A stretch of DNA of 64,000 bases from NCBI RefSeq assembly GCF_022965805.1, contig NW_027330997.1, positions 36,001-100,000 on the forward strand. The letters are read 5' to 3'. Below are positions 12,220 through 22,848 of this stretch, piece by piece. The notes beneath the pieces were generated by a model that was given only the letters and a program-made list of their open reading frames with translations, was not told the origin of the DNA and searched no databases. How positions within the stretch are numbered: position 1 is the first letter of the stretch; each line of letters begins with the position of its first letter. The DNA is from Primulina eburnea (Eukaryota > Streptophyta > Magnoliopsida > Lamiales > Gesneriaceae). The translations under genes were made by a program, and so were the position numbers.

Positions 12220-13334
12220 CTTTATATCAGAAGGATGTAGAGTTCGAATCAAAAGTTTCCCGAGAACTTGTCAAGAAAATGATCAAATCAAACTACAATG
12301 AAGATCTTTTGGCATAGTGGGACATAAACCAACTCCAAGTCAGCCTTAAAATTAAGGAAGTCAATGAATTTGAGATCGTCATATGTAAGAATTTCCCAAT
12401 GAACATAGTAAATCAAAAGGATATCCATATTATTATCAAGGAATATTTAAGCATTGGTTTAACCAAAGCATGAATATCAACATATAGTAGTCCATGTTTT
12501 CCGGTAAGAAATCGTGATAAAATAAAAAAGAACAAACTAATATTAGTAATTAATTATCAATAAATTATTACATTCTGGAGTTTGATGAGTCTTTTATTCC
12601 TATAAAAAATAGTTAATCAGTTGTATACGTAACTCCAAAATATGCTCTAAATTCGGTTTAAATTCGGAATCTATCAAATTCAAATTAAGGAAGGAAACAA
12701 GAAATTCACAGCGTTTTCCACACCACAAGATCACTATATTTGAGAAGTATTACTAATGAGATTGACTAATTCACCCCTGATATTTCAAATAAAGATGGAT
12801 AATTTATTTAAAGATTATTTTAGATTTATATTTGTTTATAATGATGATGTTTTAATGAAATCTGAAAATATGGAATAATATATTAACAATTGAGATATTT
12901 TTTCTAAGGTGTGTAAAAAAGAAGGACTTGTTTTATTGGAAAAGAAGACAACCATGACAACAAGAAAATTGAATTTCTTGGAATAAAAACCGATGAGTCG
13001 GGAATAATTATGCGAGAACACATTGTGGAAAATGTGGAGATTTTTCCAGAAAAACTCGAAGACAAGAGACAACTTCAAAATTTTTTAGGAGTTGTTAACT
13101 TTGCTAGAATGTTCACAAAAAATTAGCAAAACAATGGAAAGTGCTTAGTTCATTACTAAAGAATGATGCATGATTCTTATGGATAGAAGAACACACAAAA
13201 TGATTAAGCCAATTAAAAGAAATTAACAAAATATTCTAAAAATGGTTATTCCTCAAGATGAATATTATTAGTATTATATATAGATGTCTGTGATCACTGG
13301 TAGGCAGCGGTTCTAACAAATCTCACAGAAAATA
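12220..13334 (+). pseudogene. EPRV-B reverse transcriptase/RNase H remains
   Basis: Collinear with 40075-41130 of EPRV-C. The catalytic region near 12830-12850 reads YNDD where EPRV-C has YIDD, keeping both aspartates but changing the second position. Numerous stops and frameshifts break the frame, and the 3' end is interrupted at the solo LTR target site. Non-functional. Confidence 0.8.
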
Positions 13335-13339
13335 GAGAA

Positions 13340-14455
13340 AGAAGGGAAATACAATTTCCATATTAAATTTATTTCTCAAGATAATTCTTCCTTGTTGATA
13401 TGATATTTAATATTTAATTATGGTTTTGCCTTTCTAGATAATTATATAAAGATTTTATTGTGATATAATTTCTTCCTTAAATTTAATTTCATATTGATAA
13501 GATTATGTGGAATATTTGATTTTACCTTTCTAGATATTATCTTTATGATAAAGATCTTCTAGATATAATATTTATGATAATGATTTACATGATATAGTAT
13601 TATTGATTTTGTTTCTAATAGAATTCTTGTTTGCCATATCTTATAGATTTCTTTATGGAAGATAAACCCTAGAAGAGATCAAAGCTATAAATAAGAGGTG
13701 ATCAACGTGAGGTGATTGAGGGCGAATAGAGAGAATAGTGTAGAGAGAAGAGAAAAATTCAAAGAGTTCACGCGTAGGAGTTTTCGTGGAGAAGATTTTT
13801 GTGAAGGTGATTTTTGTGGAGATAGTTTTTCGTGAAGGTGATTTTCGTGGGAGTTTTTCGTGGGAGATTTTCGTGGTGCTCTCTTCTCTCAATCATACAC
13901 ACTTACACGCACGTGTGCACACTGTGAAAAATTCAGAGAAATAATCCTTCGAGGGACGTGCTGTTTTGAAGAGTACATATACCAAGTGTTGCCTTGAATG
14001 TTGGGAATATCTGCAGACAACATCCGTAATGAAGTTGGCTGAAGATCGTTTTTGTTACTCCAGTCTTTTGGCTCACGTTTTTAGCTTTCGTGATTAAGTT
14101 TTTTATTCTGGTTATTTGTTTTAGAAAGCATTTGTTTTCTCAACTTGTTGAGGAAATTGATTTTTGTGAAAATCACTACTGATAGGTTTTTGTGTAAATG
14201 ATTTGGTTTTCTAGTTATTTATTTTTTTGCCATAAGGCACCGCACAAGTATTTATACTTGTGCAAATTTAATCTCGTCCATCTGTTTATGTTAAGTGAAT
14301 TTGTGTTACAAAATATAATATTCCGCTGCATATTGTCCGAGATGTTGTAACATCTGGAACAACATTTAATTCTGGTAAAACACAAATTCTTTGTTTTACA
14401 TCCTATACTGATATTTTTATTATTTACTAGTATATGTCGAACAAAATTCCTTACA
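13340..14455 (+). mobile_element. Solo LTR, Ty1/copia Sirevirus-like
   Basis: A 1116-bp LTR without internal domain. The five bases before it (13335-13339) and after it (14456-14460) are both GAGAA, a perfect target-site duplication; its first base is A where TG is expected, and it ends in CA. Sequence from about 13990 to 14455 is the reverse complement of 34495-34950, the 3' LTR of the Sirevirus fragment further right. A TATA box (TATAAATA, 13686-13693) fits a U3/R promoter. Removing the LTR and one GAGAA rejoins EPRV-B coding sequence that aligns with EPRV-C near 41138-41165. Solo LTRs form by recombination between the two LTRs of a full element. Confidence 0.92.
13780..13877 (+). repeat. 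Short tandem repeat in solo LTR
   Basis: Degenerate tandem copies of a 17-20 bp unit of the type TTTTCGTGAAGGTGA / TTTTCGTGGGAG, about five units, lie downstream of the LTR TATA box. The same array was not seen in the homologous LTR at 34495-35340, so it appears specific to this copy. Confidence 0.6.
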
Positions 14456-15105
14456 GAGAACAATCATGCATGTATTGCAGTGAACTACTCTTTCGCTTCA
14501 TCAAGTTGAGAAGACCAGACATGAAAATTCAGAAGTTCATCAAGGATCATCTGGAGAATGAAACACATTGTCTCACCACTCACTAAAGACGGCATTTCCA
14601 CTGAACGAGCATTAATATTATGTGTCTGTTTCATACAGATAGACAGAGTCAATGTTCCATTTAAGTTTTATCAAAATTATGTAAAAGAATCATTTATGTT
14701 AAATACAATGGTAGGAAACTACAAGATTTTGCAGAAGAAATATTTGAAAAGAAAATAAATCTTCTGTGTAACAACAAGTTGCCAAGGAGTAAAGAGAATC
14801 GTCAAAAATTCTACAATATGGCTAATGTGGGAAGATGGTCAAAAAGAATCTTCCCAGAGTTCCCAAACCAGAGAGAGCCAGAATTCGGAAAAGGTTTTCA
14901 GTCCTAATCTAACCAAAAATATAATGTGGAGAAAAATCCAAGTAGTAAAGGTCCACACAAATCACGTTTTTATGGGGAACATACAAAAGAAAAAGATTAT
15001 CCGACAAAGGTAAAGAAGGATGTGATCCAACCACTCCATAGTGGGATGGACAATTCAATCATGACAACATGACATACCATTATCTAGTGGTACACAAACT
15101 AAAAG

Positions 15106-17094
15106 TATTAAAGTAGATACCCTGCAAGCCAACAGTTGGCTAGGGAATTTATTGACTCAAATAAAATAAACAATCTTTATTTTAATATAATTTAACTTTT
15201 AATGGTTTCGTTATACTTTATCTGTATACCCATGCAATTAGCATAGATAAAGTCCTTGATTATGCTTTAATACAAATGAATCGTAATTCGATGTTGAAAA
15301 TCATTTAAACACTGCATATTCTAAATTCGTTCCTAGTCGATTCAGCCGCCTAAAACATGGATAAAGGTCGCTTGAGCTCGAGACTAGCATAAGTGATGTT
15401 GTGTACTGCGTTTCTTGGTAAGGTCATGGAGATGTCCAAACATGCATATGGGTAGTCATATGATGATTATACCAAACAACCCTCCCTCGGACTTTCCAAG
15501 TGGTTATCATTAATCTAGAGGATAAGTTCGTGGTTATGATTGTACACAATTAGTCCTTATGACCCGGGACAACACTAAGGCTCTATATGCTAGGGCTCTG
15601 CTTTGACTCGTTTACCGGCTCCAGGAGAGTCATCAGGTGGCAAGGTTGGGTATAGTTGCAACACATATAGGAGCCAGTGTATTGTAGTCGGGGATTCACC
15701 GCTCACCTACGGGTGTGGATATCCTATGTGATCTGATGAAATAATAGTGCGTGGAATCTCTGGCCAGAGTATGAGATGTACATTAGAGAAGGAGTTCTCC
15801 AATGGTACATGCAATGCCACTATTTATTGTTATCACATAGTTATCGAATTAACATGTAACCCTCGATGTACCAATGGTTGCAGATTCGATCGGGATATAT
15901 GAGATGATGGGACTGTACTGTACGTTAATCATAATAGATTGGTTCTTGCAGGCACTATCAGTGATACCTAGGGGATCATGGGGCGATACTACTAGACGCT
16001 CTTACCATGACCCGATGGGTGCAATCATAAATGAGTTCTGACATTCTTGATCAAGGTGTTGATGAAAAGAATGGGGCTAACTAGGGTAAGCCCGAATAAA
16101 GGATTATGTCCTGAATCACAAAGAGTTTTGAACCCACGGCTAGCTGTATCCCTGAACCATTGAGGGTCACACAAGCACTGGATCGTTTGTTCTCGTTGAG
16201 AGAATAAATTCAATAAATTGAATTTATATTATATAGTAAATTCAAGGAGTTGAATTTATGATAATTAAATTTTGAGAGAATAAATTCAAGGAGTTGAATT
16301 TATAAAATTTGAGAATTTAATTTATTAAACTCAAATGTTGGTTTTATTATATATTAAATTTTGGAGGTGATATAAATTCAAGGAGTTGAATTTATAATTT
16401 AAATAATAAATTCAAATGTTGAATTTATAATGAATTTAATTATTTAAGCTCAAAAGTTGAGTTGATTAAATATTAAATTAAAATTAGCGGGAAGTATATT
16501 TATGGGCTTGTAGGAGTACAAGTCCAATATACTTAATAATTAAAGTTTAATGAACTTGAATTAAATTAATTAAACTAGTTGGACTAGCCTAATTAATTAA
16601 TAAAGCTCATTAAAGTTAATTATATGTATTAGATAATGGGTTAAATATAAATAAGTGAGATGTCAAAACCCTAGCCACCACCACAACCATTTTTTCGAGA
16701 ACATCTCTTCCAAAAAAAAAAAAAAACGGCCACCTCCTTTTGAGAAATATTTTTGAGCCGTCTCTCAAATAATTTTCTCCTACGTAAAATCTCTTCCAAA
16801 TTTACAACTGCAATTTGAAAGAGGATCAAACTATTCAGTCGTGGACTTGATTAGAAGAAAAGAAAGGAGTCTATTGAAGAAATTTCGTAGGGATTCATCA
16901 AAATCTAGATCTGTAATACCGGATCAGTTGGATCCACGTGATTAATTCACAAAGGTATAATTTTCTGACATCCTATGAATGTTTATGATAAAACCATACG
17001 AGTGCCGAAAGCAAAACATATTTTGATTGTCAAAATAAATAAATTTGTTAAAACTTCCGCTGCATTTGGGCGTGTAGAAAACCCAGATCCAACA
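15106..17094 (+). repeat. Copia 5' LTR
   Basis: 1989-bp LTR matching 29797-31788 along its whole length. It contains an array of short palindromes between about 16195 and 16440 (units like AAATTCAAGGAGTTGAATTT), a TATA box (TATAAATA, 16646-16653), and ends in CA just before the primer-binding site. Confidence 0.92.
16195..16440. repeat. Palindromic unit array in copia LTR
   Basis: About six imperfect copies of a unit reading AAATTCAA-n4-TTGAATTT, each an inverted repeat, spaced by AT-rich sequence. The same array is in the 3' LTR at about 30893-31130. It lies some 200 bp upstream of the TATA box, where U3 regulatory repeats are found. Confidence 0.75.
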
Positions 17095-17095
17095 G

Positions 17096-17108
17096 TGGTA
17101 TCAGAGCC
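17096..17108 (+). promoter_or_regulatory. Copia primer-binding site
   Basis: TGGTATCAGAGCC, complementary to the 3' end of initiator methionine tRNA, one base after the 5' LTR. It primes minus-strand cDNA synthesis in plant LTR retrotransposons. Confidence 0.9.
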
Positions 17109-17209
17109 AAAGTTTTTTTCTAAATCGTATGGTTTTTTATTGAATAATTTATTTCTAACCACACAAAAAGTTTTTTCAGAAAATTGTAGCACCATTAAAA
17201 TTATTTTTT

Positions 17210-17450
17210 ACAGAACTGCTCCGGTCAGGGCTCCGCACAGCGCGCGCCCGCTATGCGGAGCGTCCGTACAGGGCACGCCGGATGTACGGACCTCCGCACA
17301 GCGCGCGCCGGATGCGTGCGCGCGGCGTGCGGAACGTCTGCACGCGGCCGCCGTGCGCGCCGCGCGCAGGGCTGCCCGCACTGCCCGAAACGTTCGGGCA
17401 GCGGGCGGCAGCGAGGACAGCTGCCCGGGATCGTCTCGGGAAGCATGATG
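17210..17450. other. GC-rich island in copia leader
   Basis: An abrupt, very GC-rich stretch in otherwise AT-rich DNA, built of repeated GCGCGC, TCCGCACAGCGCGCGC and GTACGGAC-type words, many self-complementary. ORFs on both strands here are a by-product of lack of AT-rich stops. It sits in the untranslated leader after the primer-binding site, where strong RNA structure (packaging or translation control) is conceivable. Confidence 0.6.
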
Positions 17451-18489
17451 GATGATGGGCTTGAATTGTTTGGGCCTAGGGTGCAATTTTTTGATTTTTC
17501 AAATTTTTGGGCAAAATTGATATTTTTGAAAATTGGTTAATTATTTATTTTGGAAAATTGATTTTTAGAAAATTAATAATTTTCTTCTGAAATAAATAAT
17601 TAGAATATGATTTTAATTATTTATGGTAAAAATGAGTTTTACAAGAAATCAATTATTATTTATTTAATTGGTAATGAAGAAATAAAGTGGTTTATTTAAA
17701 TAATTAAATTCTTTAATAATTGTGGTGGTTAGTGATAAATTATTAGATATATAATTTATCAATTAATTAAATTGTTTAATTAAATTGAGGTTAATATTTG
17801 ATATTAAATGCATGAAGGATGATCGAGAGCATTGACCATTGTATTAGGTGTATGTTAGGTTATTTTACTGTATTTATTCATTTTGTTAATATTTGATATT
17901 ATTAAAGTGGGTCTGGTTTATGGCCCGTTCCCACCCCATAAGATGTATCCCTTATGTGCCATGGCTATTTAAATGTAATTATTAGAAATAGTGGGAGATC
18001 AAGACTGGAAGATGGTGACCCCGATGAACGAAATGAAGACATGTAAAATATTGGAAGCTATTGTAATAGTTGCATTTGCATCCCTGCAATTGAATTCTAC
18101 CTTTTAGAAATTATAATTGGCTGATATTATTCGGGATTATAATTGGTTAATTGGACTCTACGTGCCCACTAAGGAAATACGATTTCTTTTTTTCATCAGA
18201 GGGTGATGGAAATGTCAAAATAGTGGGAGGGAATTTATAAAATAAAAAATCCATATTTTATATCTTAAAATTATTTTAAAATAATCAGCAACTATATTCT
18301 GTTTTCATATCAGTATATTTTCGATTTCGTCACATAATCTAATTTTGTTATTAACAAGCTAACCGAATTTAATTTTCAAGACTGGTTGGGAAAATTGTTC
18401 TAAATTCGGAGAAAATGACATACACACTAATATCAGTCCTGCTGAACTGACAAAGCATGCAAGATGGTAGGACCATAGTATACAAGCTA

Positions 18490-18960
18490 AAGTGTAACAT
18501 GCTCGCTTCTATTCTTCTTCTATAGAAAAGTCTCTCTTTATTCTTCAATTCCTATCTCGTGGATTTCCCCTCTTCTTATGAGCATGAAAGCAGGAGACTC
18601 TTTCTTATTCTTAGTGAAGCTTGCCCCTTAGGGATCATGCACGTGCTTTTTTGAATCAGAAAGAGCCATTTACCCTTGATCCGAGATCCACATCCACTAC
18701 CTTAGCCTTAGGCCCGAATTCGCAGTTGATTGAACAAGAGCAATCAACCTTTCTGAAAGACGACTTGGGAGTTGGTCTTTCTTCTTACCCTTTAGCTATT
18801 CTATTCTTCCCATCGATCGAAGATGGCACGTGGGAAGCCGTTCAAAGGACTTTCTGCTTTATCTTTCAATCACATGTTGATGAAAAAAGATTTTCCCATG
18901 ACCTATTCAATTCAATAAACGTGTATTCACTCGATTGAGGGGGATAGCCTTTTTTTTAAT
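18490..18960. other. Possible mitochondrial DNA insert (NUMT)
   Basis: Composition changes here to a pattern typical of plant mitochondrial intergenic DNA (TCTTTCTTATTCTTAGTGAAG and CTTGCCCCTTAGGGATC). It contains an open frame of 105 codons (18621-18938) that resembles no known protein to me. Copia-like sequence appears to resume after about 18960. Identity as mitochondrial DNA is by style only and needs a search. Confidence 0.4.
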
Positions 18961-18964
18961 GTCA

Positions 18965-20475
18965 AATGAACTGTAGGGAAAGTTTGAGGAAATGTTGAAT
19001 GGTGCTGACATTCGAATACACATGCAAGAGTTGCATGATGCATGAAACTCGTAGAGTGATGCACATCACTTTTAAAAGCTCATGACTACACAAATGCAAG
19101 ATGAGGTTTTGGCACATGAGCGTGGTGTACATATGATTGGGTTTAATGAGAAAGTGGTGGGCCTGGAATATGTGATTCCTAACGAGTTACTAGATAACAT
19201 CAATTTTTTGTCTTTCTCTTCCTCATTTGACGGGGTTATGGTGATTTGAATAAGATAGATGATAGCCTTGAAGAGCTAGTCAATATACTTATGACTTAAG
19301 AGATCACCATAAAATAAGAAAAATTATTGTTTTTATAATGGGCATTTTCGTCGGACGAAAAATGACCCACAAGATAAGGGAAAGAAATGTTCTGCTCCTC
19401 ACAAGAAAAACAATCCCAATAAGAGGCAAACTCTGAAAGACACTTAAAAGGCCTACAAAGCCCGATAAGTTAGAACATATTTATTTCACTGCAAGACGTC
19501 CGGACATAAGAAATTATATGCGCCAGAAATGTTCTGGAAATGATAAGTGAATGTCAAAGTAAACATTATTTCAACAACAAACAAAAGAAAGTTAGATGAT
19601 CCAAATCCCACATAACTATGGCATGCTAGACTATGTCACATTTCCCAAAGAATGACGCACAAACTAGTGGGAGAAGACATGTTTGATTTGTAAGACATAA
19701 ATTCTCTACCTACTTGTAAATCTTGTCTAAAAGAAAAAAAAAATGACAAAGGCTCCATTCGATGGAAACGTGGAACGTGCGTAGGGTCTATTGGATTTGA
19801 TCCACACAGAAATTTGTGGCCCGCTAAGTGTTAGCACAGAATATGGACAATCCTACTTCATTACCTTTACTGATGACCATTCGAGGTATGGGTATGTTTA
19901 TGAAACACAAATCTGAAGCATTTGAAAGGTTCAAAGAATTCAGATCTGAAGTAGGAAATTAGCTAGAAAGGAGTATTAAGACACTTCGATCTGATCGAGA
20001 TGGAGAATACTTGAGTGCTGAATTTTGGGTTATCTAAAAGAGAATGAGATTCTCTCACAGTAAACTCCACCAGCAACACCAAAATTGAATGGTGTTTCTG
20101 AACATCGAAATCGAACCTTGATGGACATGGTTTGATCCATGATGGGATTCACTGAATTGCCTACATCGTTTTGAGGCTTTGCGCTTCAAACTGCGGCAAT
20201 GTTGTTGAATAATGTCCATACTAAAGCAGTTGATAAAACACCATATGAGATATGGAAGGGAAAAACTCCCAAATATTCTTACGAGAGAAAATGTGGATGT
20301 CCTGCTTACGTGAAGCAGACAGCGAGAGACAAATTGGATAGTAGATCCACTTTGTGCTACTTTGTAGGATATCCAAAGAATTCTGTTGGATATTATTTCT
20401 ATCATCCCAATGAAGCAAAATGTTTGTTTCAAGAAATGATACTTTTTTGGAAAAGGAATTTCTATTAGATAGAAT
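18965..20475 (+). pseudogene. Copia gag and integrase remains
   Basis: Decayed coding sequence. Around 19770-19960 the integrase core begins (IWGPLS-like and ITFTDDHSRYGYV-like words on translation), followed by the second catalytic aspartate region near 19985-20010 (TLRSDRDGEY) and a better preserved C-terminal part at 20199-20468 (TPYEIWKGKTPKYSY, then YFVGYPKNSVGYYFY). Earlier sequence carries gag remnants. Many stops and frameshifts; not functional. Confidence 0.8.
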
Positions 20476-20759
20476 AGGCAAGATGATAGAACTTGAAGAA
20501 ATTCAAGATACTCCCTCAACTATATAAGTTGAACCCATTTCCCAACAACCAGTAGTTGAAGTACAAGCTCCTAGAAGGTCTGATAGGGTTATTAGACCAC
20601 CTGCAAGATATACGCTTCTTCATGAACAAAGCCTTGATGAGCATTGTGTTGGATGTGATCCAATGAATTTTAAAGAAGCAATATCTGATACTGATTCAAC
20701 CAAATGGCTTGAAGCAATGCAGTCAGAAATGTACTCTATGTACTCAAACTAAGTCTGGA

Positions 20760-21239
20760 CATTGGTGGATCAACCTGAGGGAATCGTTCCCATAGGATGC
20801 AAATGGATCTACAAAAAAAATCTGGGGCGGATGGGAAGGTAATGACCTTCAAAGTAAGACTGGTTACAAAAAGTTATACTCAAAGACAAGGAGTTGACTA
20901 TGAGGAAACTTTTTCACCAGTTGCTATGTTTAAGTCCATTAGAATACTACTAGCCATAGCAGCATGGTACGAATATGAGATATGGCGAATGGATGTAAAG
21001 ACTGCATTCCTCAATGGAGACATCAAAGAAGAAATTTATATGTCTCAACCTGAGGGATACACATCAGTAGGAAGTGAGCATAATGTATGCAAACTTCAGA
21101 GATCAATATATGGTCTCAAGCAGGCATCAAGGAGTTGGAACCTCAGATTTGATAGCACTATCAAAGAGTTTGGTTTTGCTAAGAATCTTGAGGAACCGAG
21201 TGTGTACAAGAAAGTTAGTGGGAGTGCAGTGACATTCCT
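20760..21239 (+). pseudogene. Copia reverse transcriptase, N-terminal part
   Basis: An open frame (157 codons from 20797) with the canonical Ty1/copia RT start: GCKWIYK upstream, FKVRLVTKSYTQ, DYEETFSPVA, MDVKTAFLNGD (first catalytic Asp) and YGLKQASRSW. It is cut at 21239 by the gypsy insertion, just before the YxDD motif, and resumes at 28815. Confidence 0.93.
21235..21239. repeat. Target-site duplication, left (gypsy-1)
   Basis: TTCCT immediately left of the element; an identical TTCCT follows at 28810-28814. Confidence 0.95.
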
Positions 21240-22683
21240 TGTAGTGACCCGTTCCAGAATCACCTACTAATGAAGAACTAAGCATGCAATTAACTTAATT
21301 AATAATAATCAGAGATAACAGCGGAAATAAGGCTAACGACAATAGTTATACAACCCAATCGAAATCAGAACAACTCAAAATATAATCAAATATACGGTAC
21401 AACCATATCGAATCAAAAAGATATCGAAGAACTAAACCAACCATCTACTCAACGTCCTCCTCCTCCTCCTCCTGAGCTGTCCAACCTGAGGCCTGCCCCG
21501 TGGGAATGGGGTGTCCAAGATAAACAAAACCGAGGACGTGAGCGATAAGAACGCCCAGTACAAAAGCATGAGTATACAAACCTATATGAAATGCACATGC
21601 TATGATATGATACCAGGGTAGTCAAGAAACAGGAGTAACAAAGGATCTCAAAATGCTCAGTCTAGAGGCGCCAAGTGGATAGTGCCGCGCGGTACTCCTC
21701 TGGGTCACTGCATCCACTACAAGAACAGACGTGGACCCAAAATGTCCCGGATCACCGAAGCCCTCCGGACCCGTCGGCCACTGTGTACTCTCGGTGTCCA
21801 TGCGTCCACAAGACAAGACAGGGCTGAGCGGCCCCACAAGATATAGCTTATCTCGAAAGAGATACAGCTCAACAGTAAAGGCTATCTCGAAGGAGATACG
21901 GCTCAACATGAAATGCAACATGCATCATAAAACGTGACATAATAGCATGCATCATATGACATATATCAATGCACCACATAATCATGCAACACATATAAGG
22001 ATGTATACTCGACCAGGATATCTCGGATAGTACTTTCGTACCTCTATCACAGCAAGCCTAGCCTTACGCAACACCGCTAATCAGGTCTAGAACAAGCCTA
22101 CGCATCAAAAGCATACCCAATGAACAATACTACCATGCTAGACTAGCAAAACCAGTACTACCAAAGGTTTAGGGTTTACCTTCGTCCGTCGACAGCCCTT
22201 TGATGTCGATTGCCTCGTAACTCAGGCGTCACTACGCTACTAATCCTGGCAGCTCTTGGCTAACGCTCGACCGACAAACTAACCCTAGAAACCTTCCAAA
22301 CCTCTCAAAATGAGACACAACTTCAAGAATTGACAATACAAAATGAGGAAATCCGAGCACTATTTATAGGCTATGTTCGGATCCACCGAACCCACTTCGG
22401 AACGTCCGAACTCCCACGTGTCCATCGGCTCTTGACACCTCATGATCGGATCCACCGAACCTACACTTCGGATCATCCGAACTTGCATGTAAACTGACGT
22501 GTCGATCAACTCTTGACACCTCATGATCGGATCCACCGAACCCACTTCGGATCGTCCGAACTCTTCGGTGCTACCGAACCATCTTCGGTCCGTCCGATCA
22601 TGACCACGGTCAAAATTACACATTAAACCTTCTTAATCACCATTAATCCGTTAATTACCCAATTTGGAATTCGGGCTACTACA
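21240..22683 (-). repeat. Gypsy-1 3' LTR
   Basis: 1444 bp, begins TG and ends CA. It holds an array of TTCGGA/TCCGAA palindromes at 22375-22600 and, next to it, a TATA box on the minus strand (22361-22368). Confidence 0.95.
22375..22600. repeat. TTCGGA/TCCGAA palindrome array in gypsy-1 LTR
   Basis: Repeated units of the form CGGATCCACCGAAC and CACTTCGGATCGTCCGAACT, with every few tens of bases a TTCGGA paired with TCCGAA. The array sits immediately upstream of the LTR TATA box in transcription direction. The same array is present in the 5' LTR (28500-28730) and, in other orientation and with more divergence, in the sibling element (58070-58290). Confidence 0.8.
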
Positions 22684-22703
22684 TTCTCCCCCCCTTAAAA
22701 AGA
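22684..22703 (-). promoter_or_regulatory. Gypsy-1 polypurine tract
   Basis: Minus strand reads CTTTTTAAGGGGGGGGAGAA directly before the 3' LTR. This RNase H-resistant tract primes plus-strand DNA synthesis. Confidence 0.9.
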
Positions 22704-22848
22704 TTTCGTCCTCGAAATCAAGTTTATAGGATGAACAAAAACTGAAATAACAACATCGTTATTACATCTCAATTGTTGTTGAATACAACTGATATTTGGA
22801 TTACAACAGAAAAACACACACACCTCCATATTACAACCATAGTACAAC

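Larger units (their letters stand above)
9380..15105 (+). mobile_element. Endogenous pararetrovirus B (EPRV-B), left part
   Basis: Heavily decayed caulimovirid DNA on the plus strand. The stretch from about 12220 onward aligns by eye with EPRV-C from 40075 onward, through RT, RNase H and the downstream region. Only short ORFs survive (9527-9781, 10855-11067, 11632-11829, 14558-14758, 14825-15013); those before 12200 lie where movement and coat protein are expected but are too decayed to name. The element is opened at 13340 by a solo LTR and at 15106 by a copia element, and resumes at 31789. Compared with EPRV-C, about 1.1 kb corresponding to roughly 41170-42270 is missing just after the solo LTR. 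The left boundary is approximate. Confidence 0.75.

Noticed and set aside
17096..17108. tRNA-like TGGTATCAGAGC words here and at 52187 and 59433
   Set aside because: They are retrotransposon primer-binding sites, not tRNA genes; no cloverleaf follows.
17208..17540. Overlapping open frames of 73-157 codons on both strands
   Set aside because: They exist only because the GC-rich island has few stop codons; composition is Arg/Ala repeats with no homology.
21622..21937. Open frames on both strands, repeated at 27748-28063
   Set aside because: They lie within the gypsy-1 LTRs and recur identically in both; LTR shadow frames, not genes.
22360..22623. Minus-strand ORF with repeated GSVDPIMRCQE units
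   Set aside because: It is a translation of the palindrome array in the LTR.
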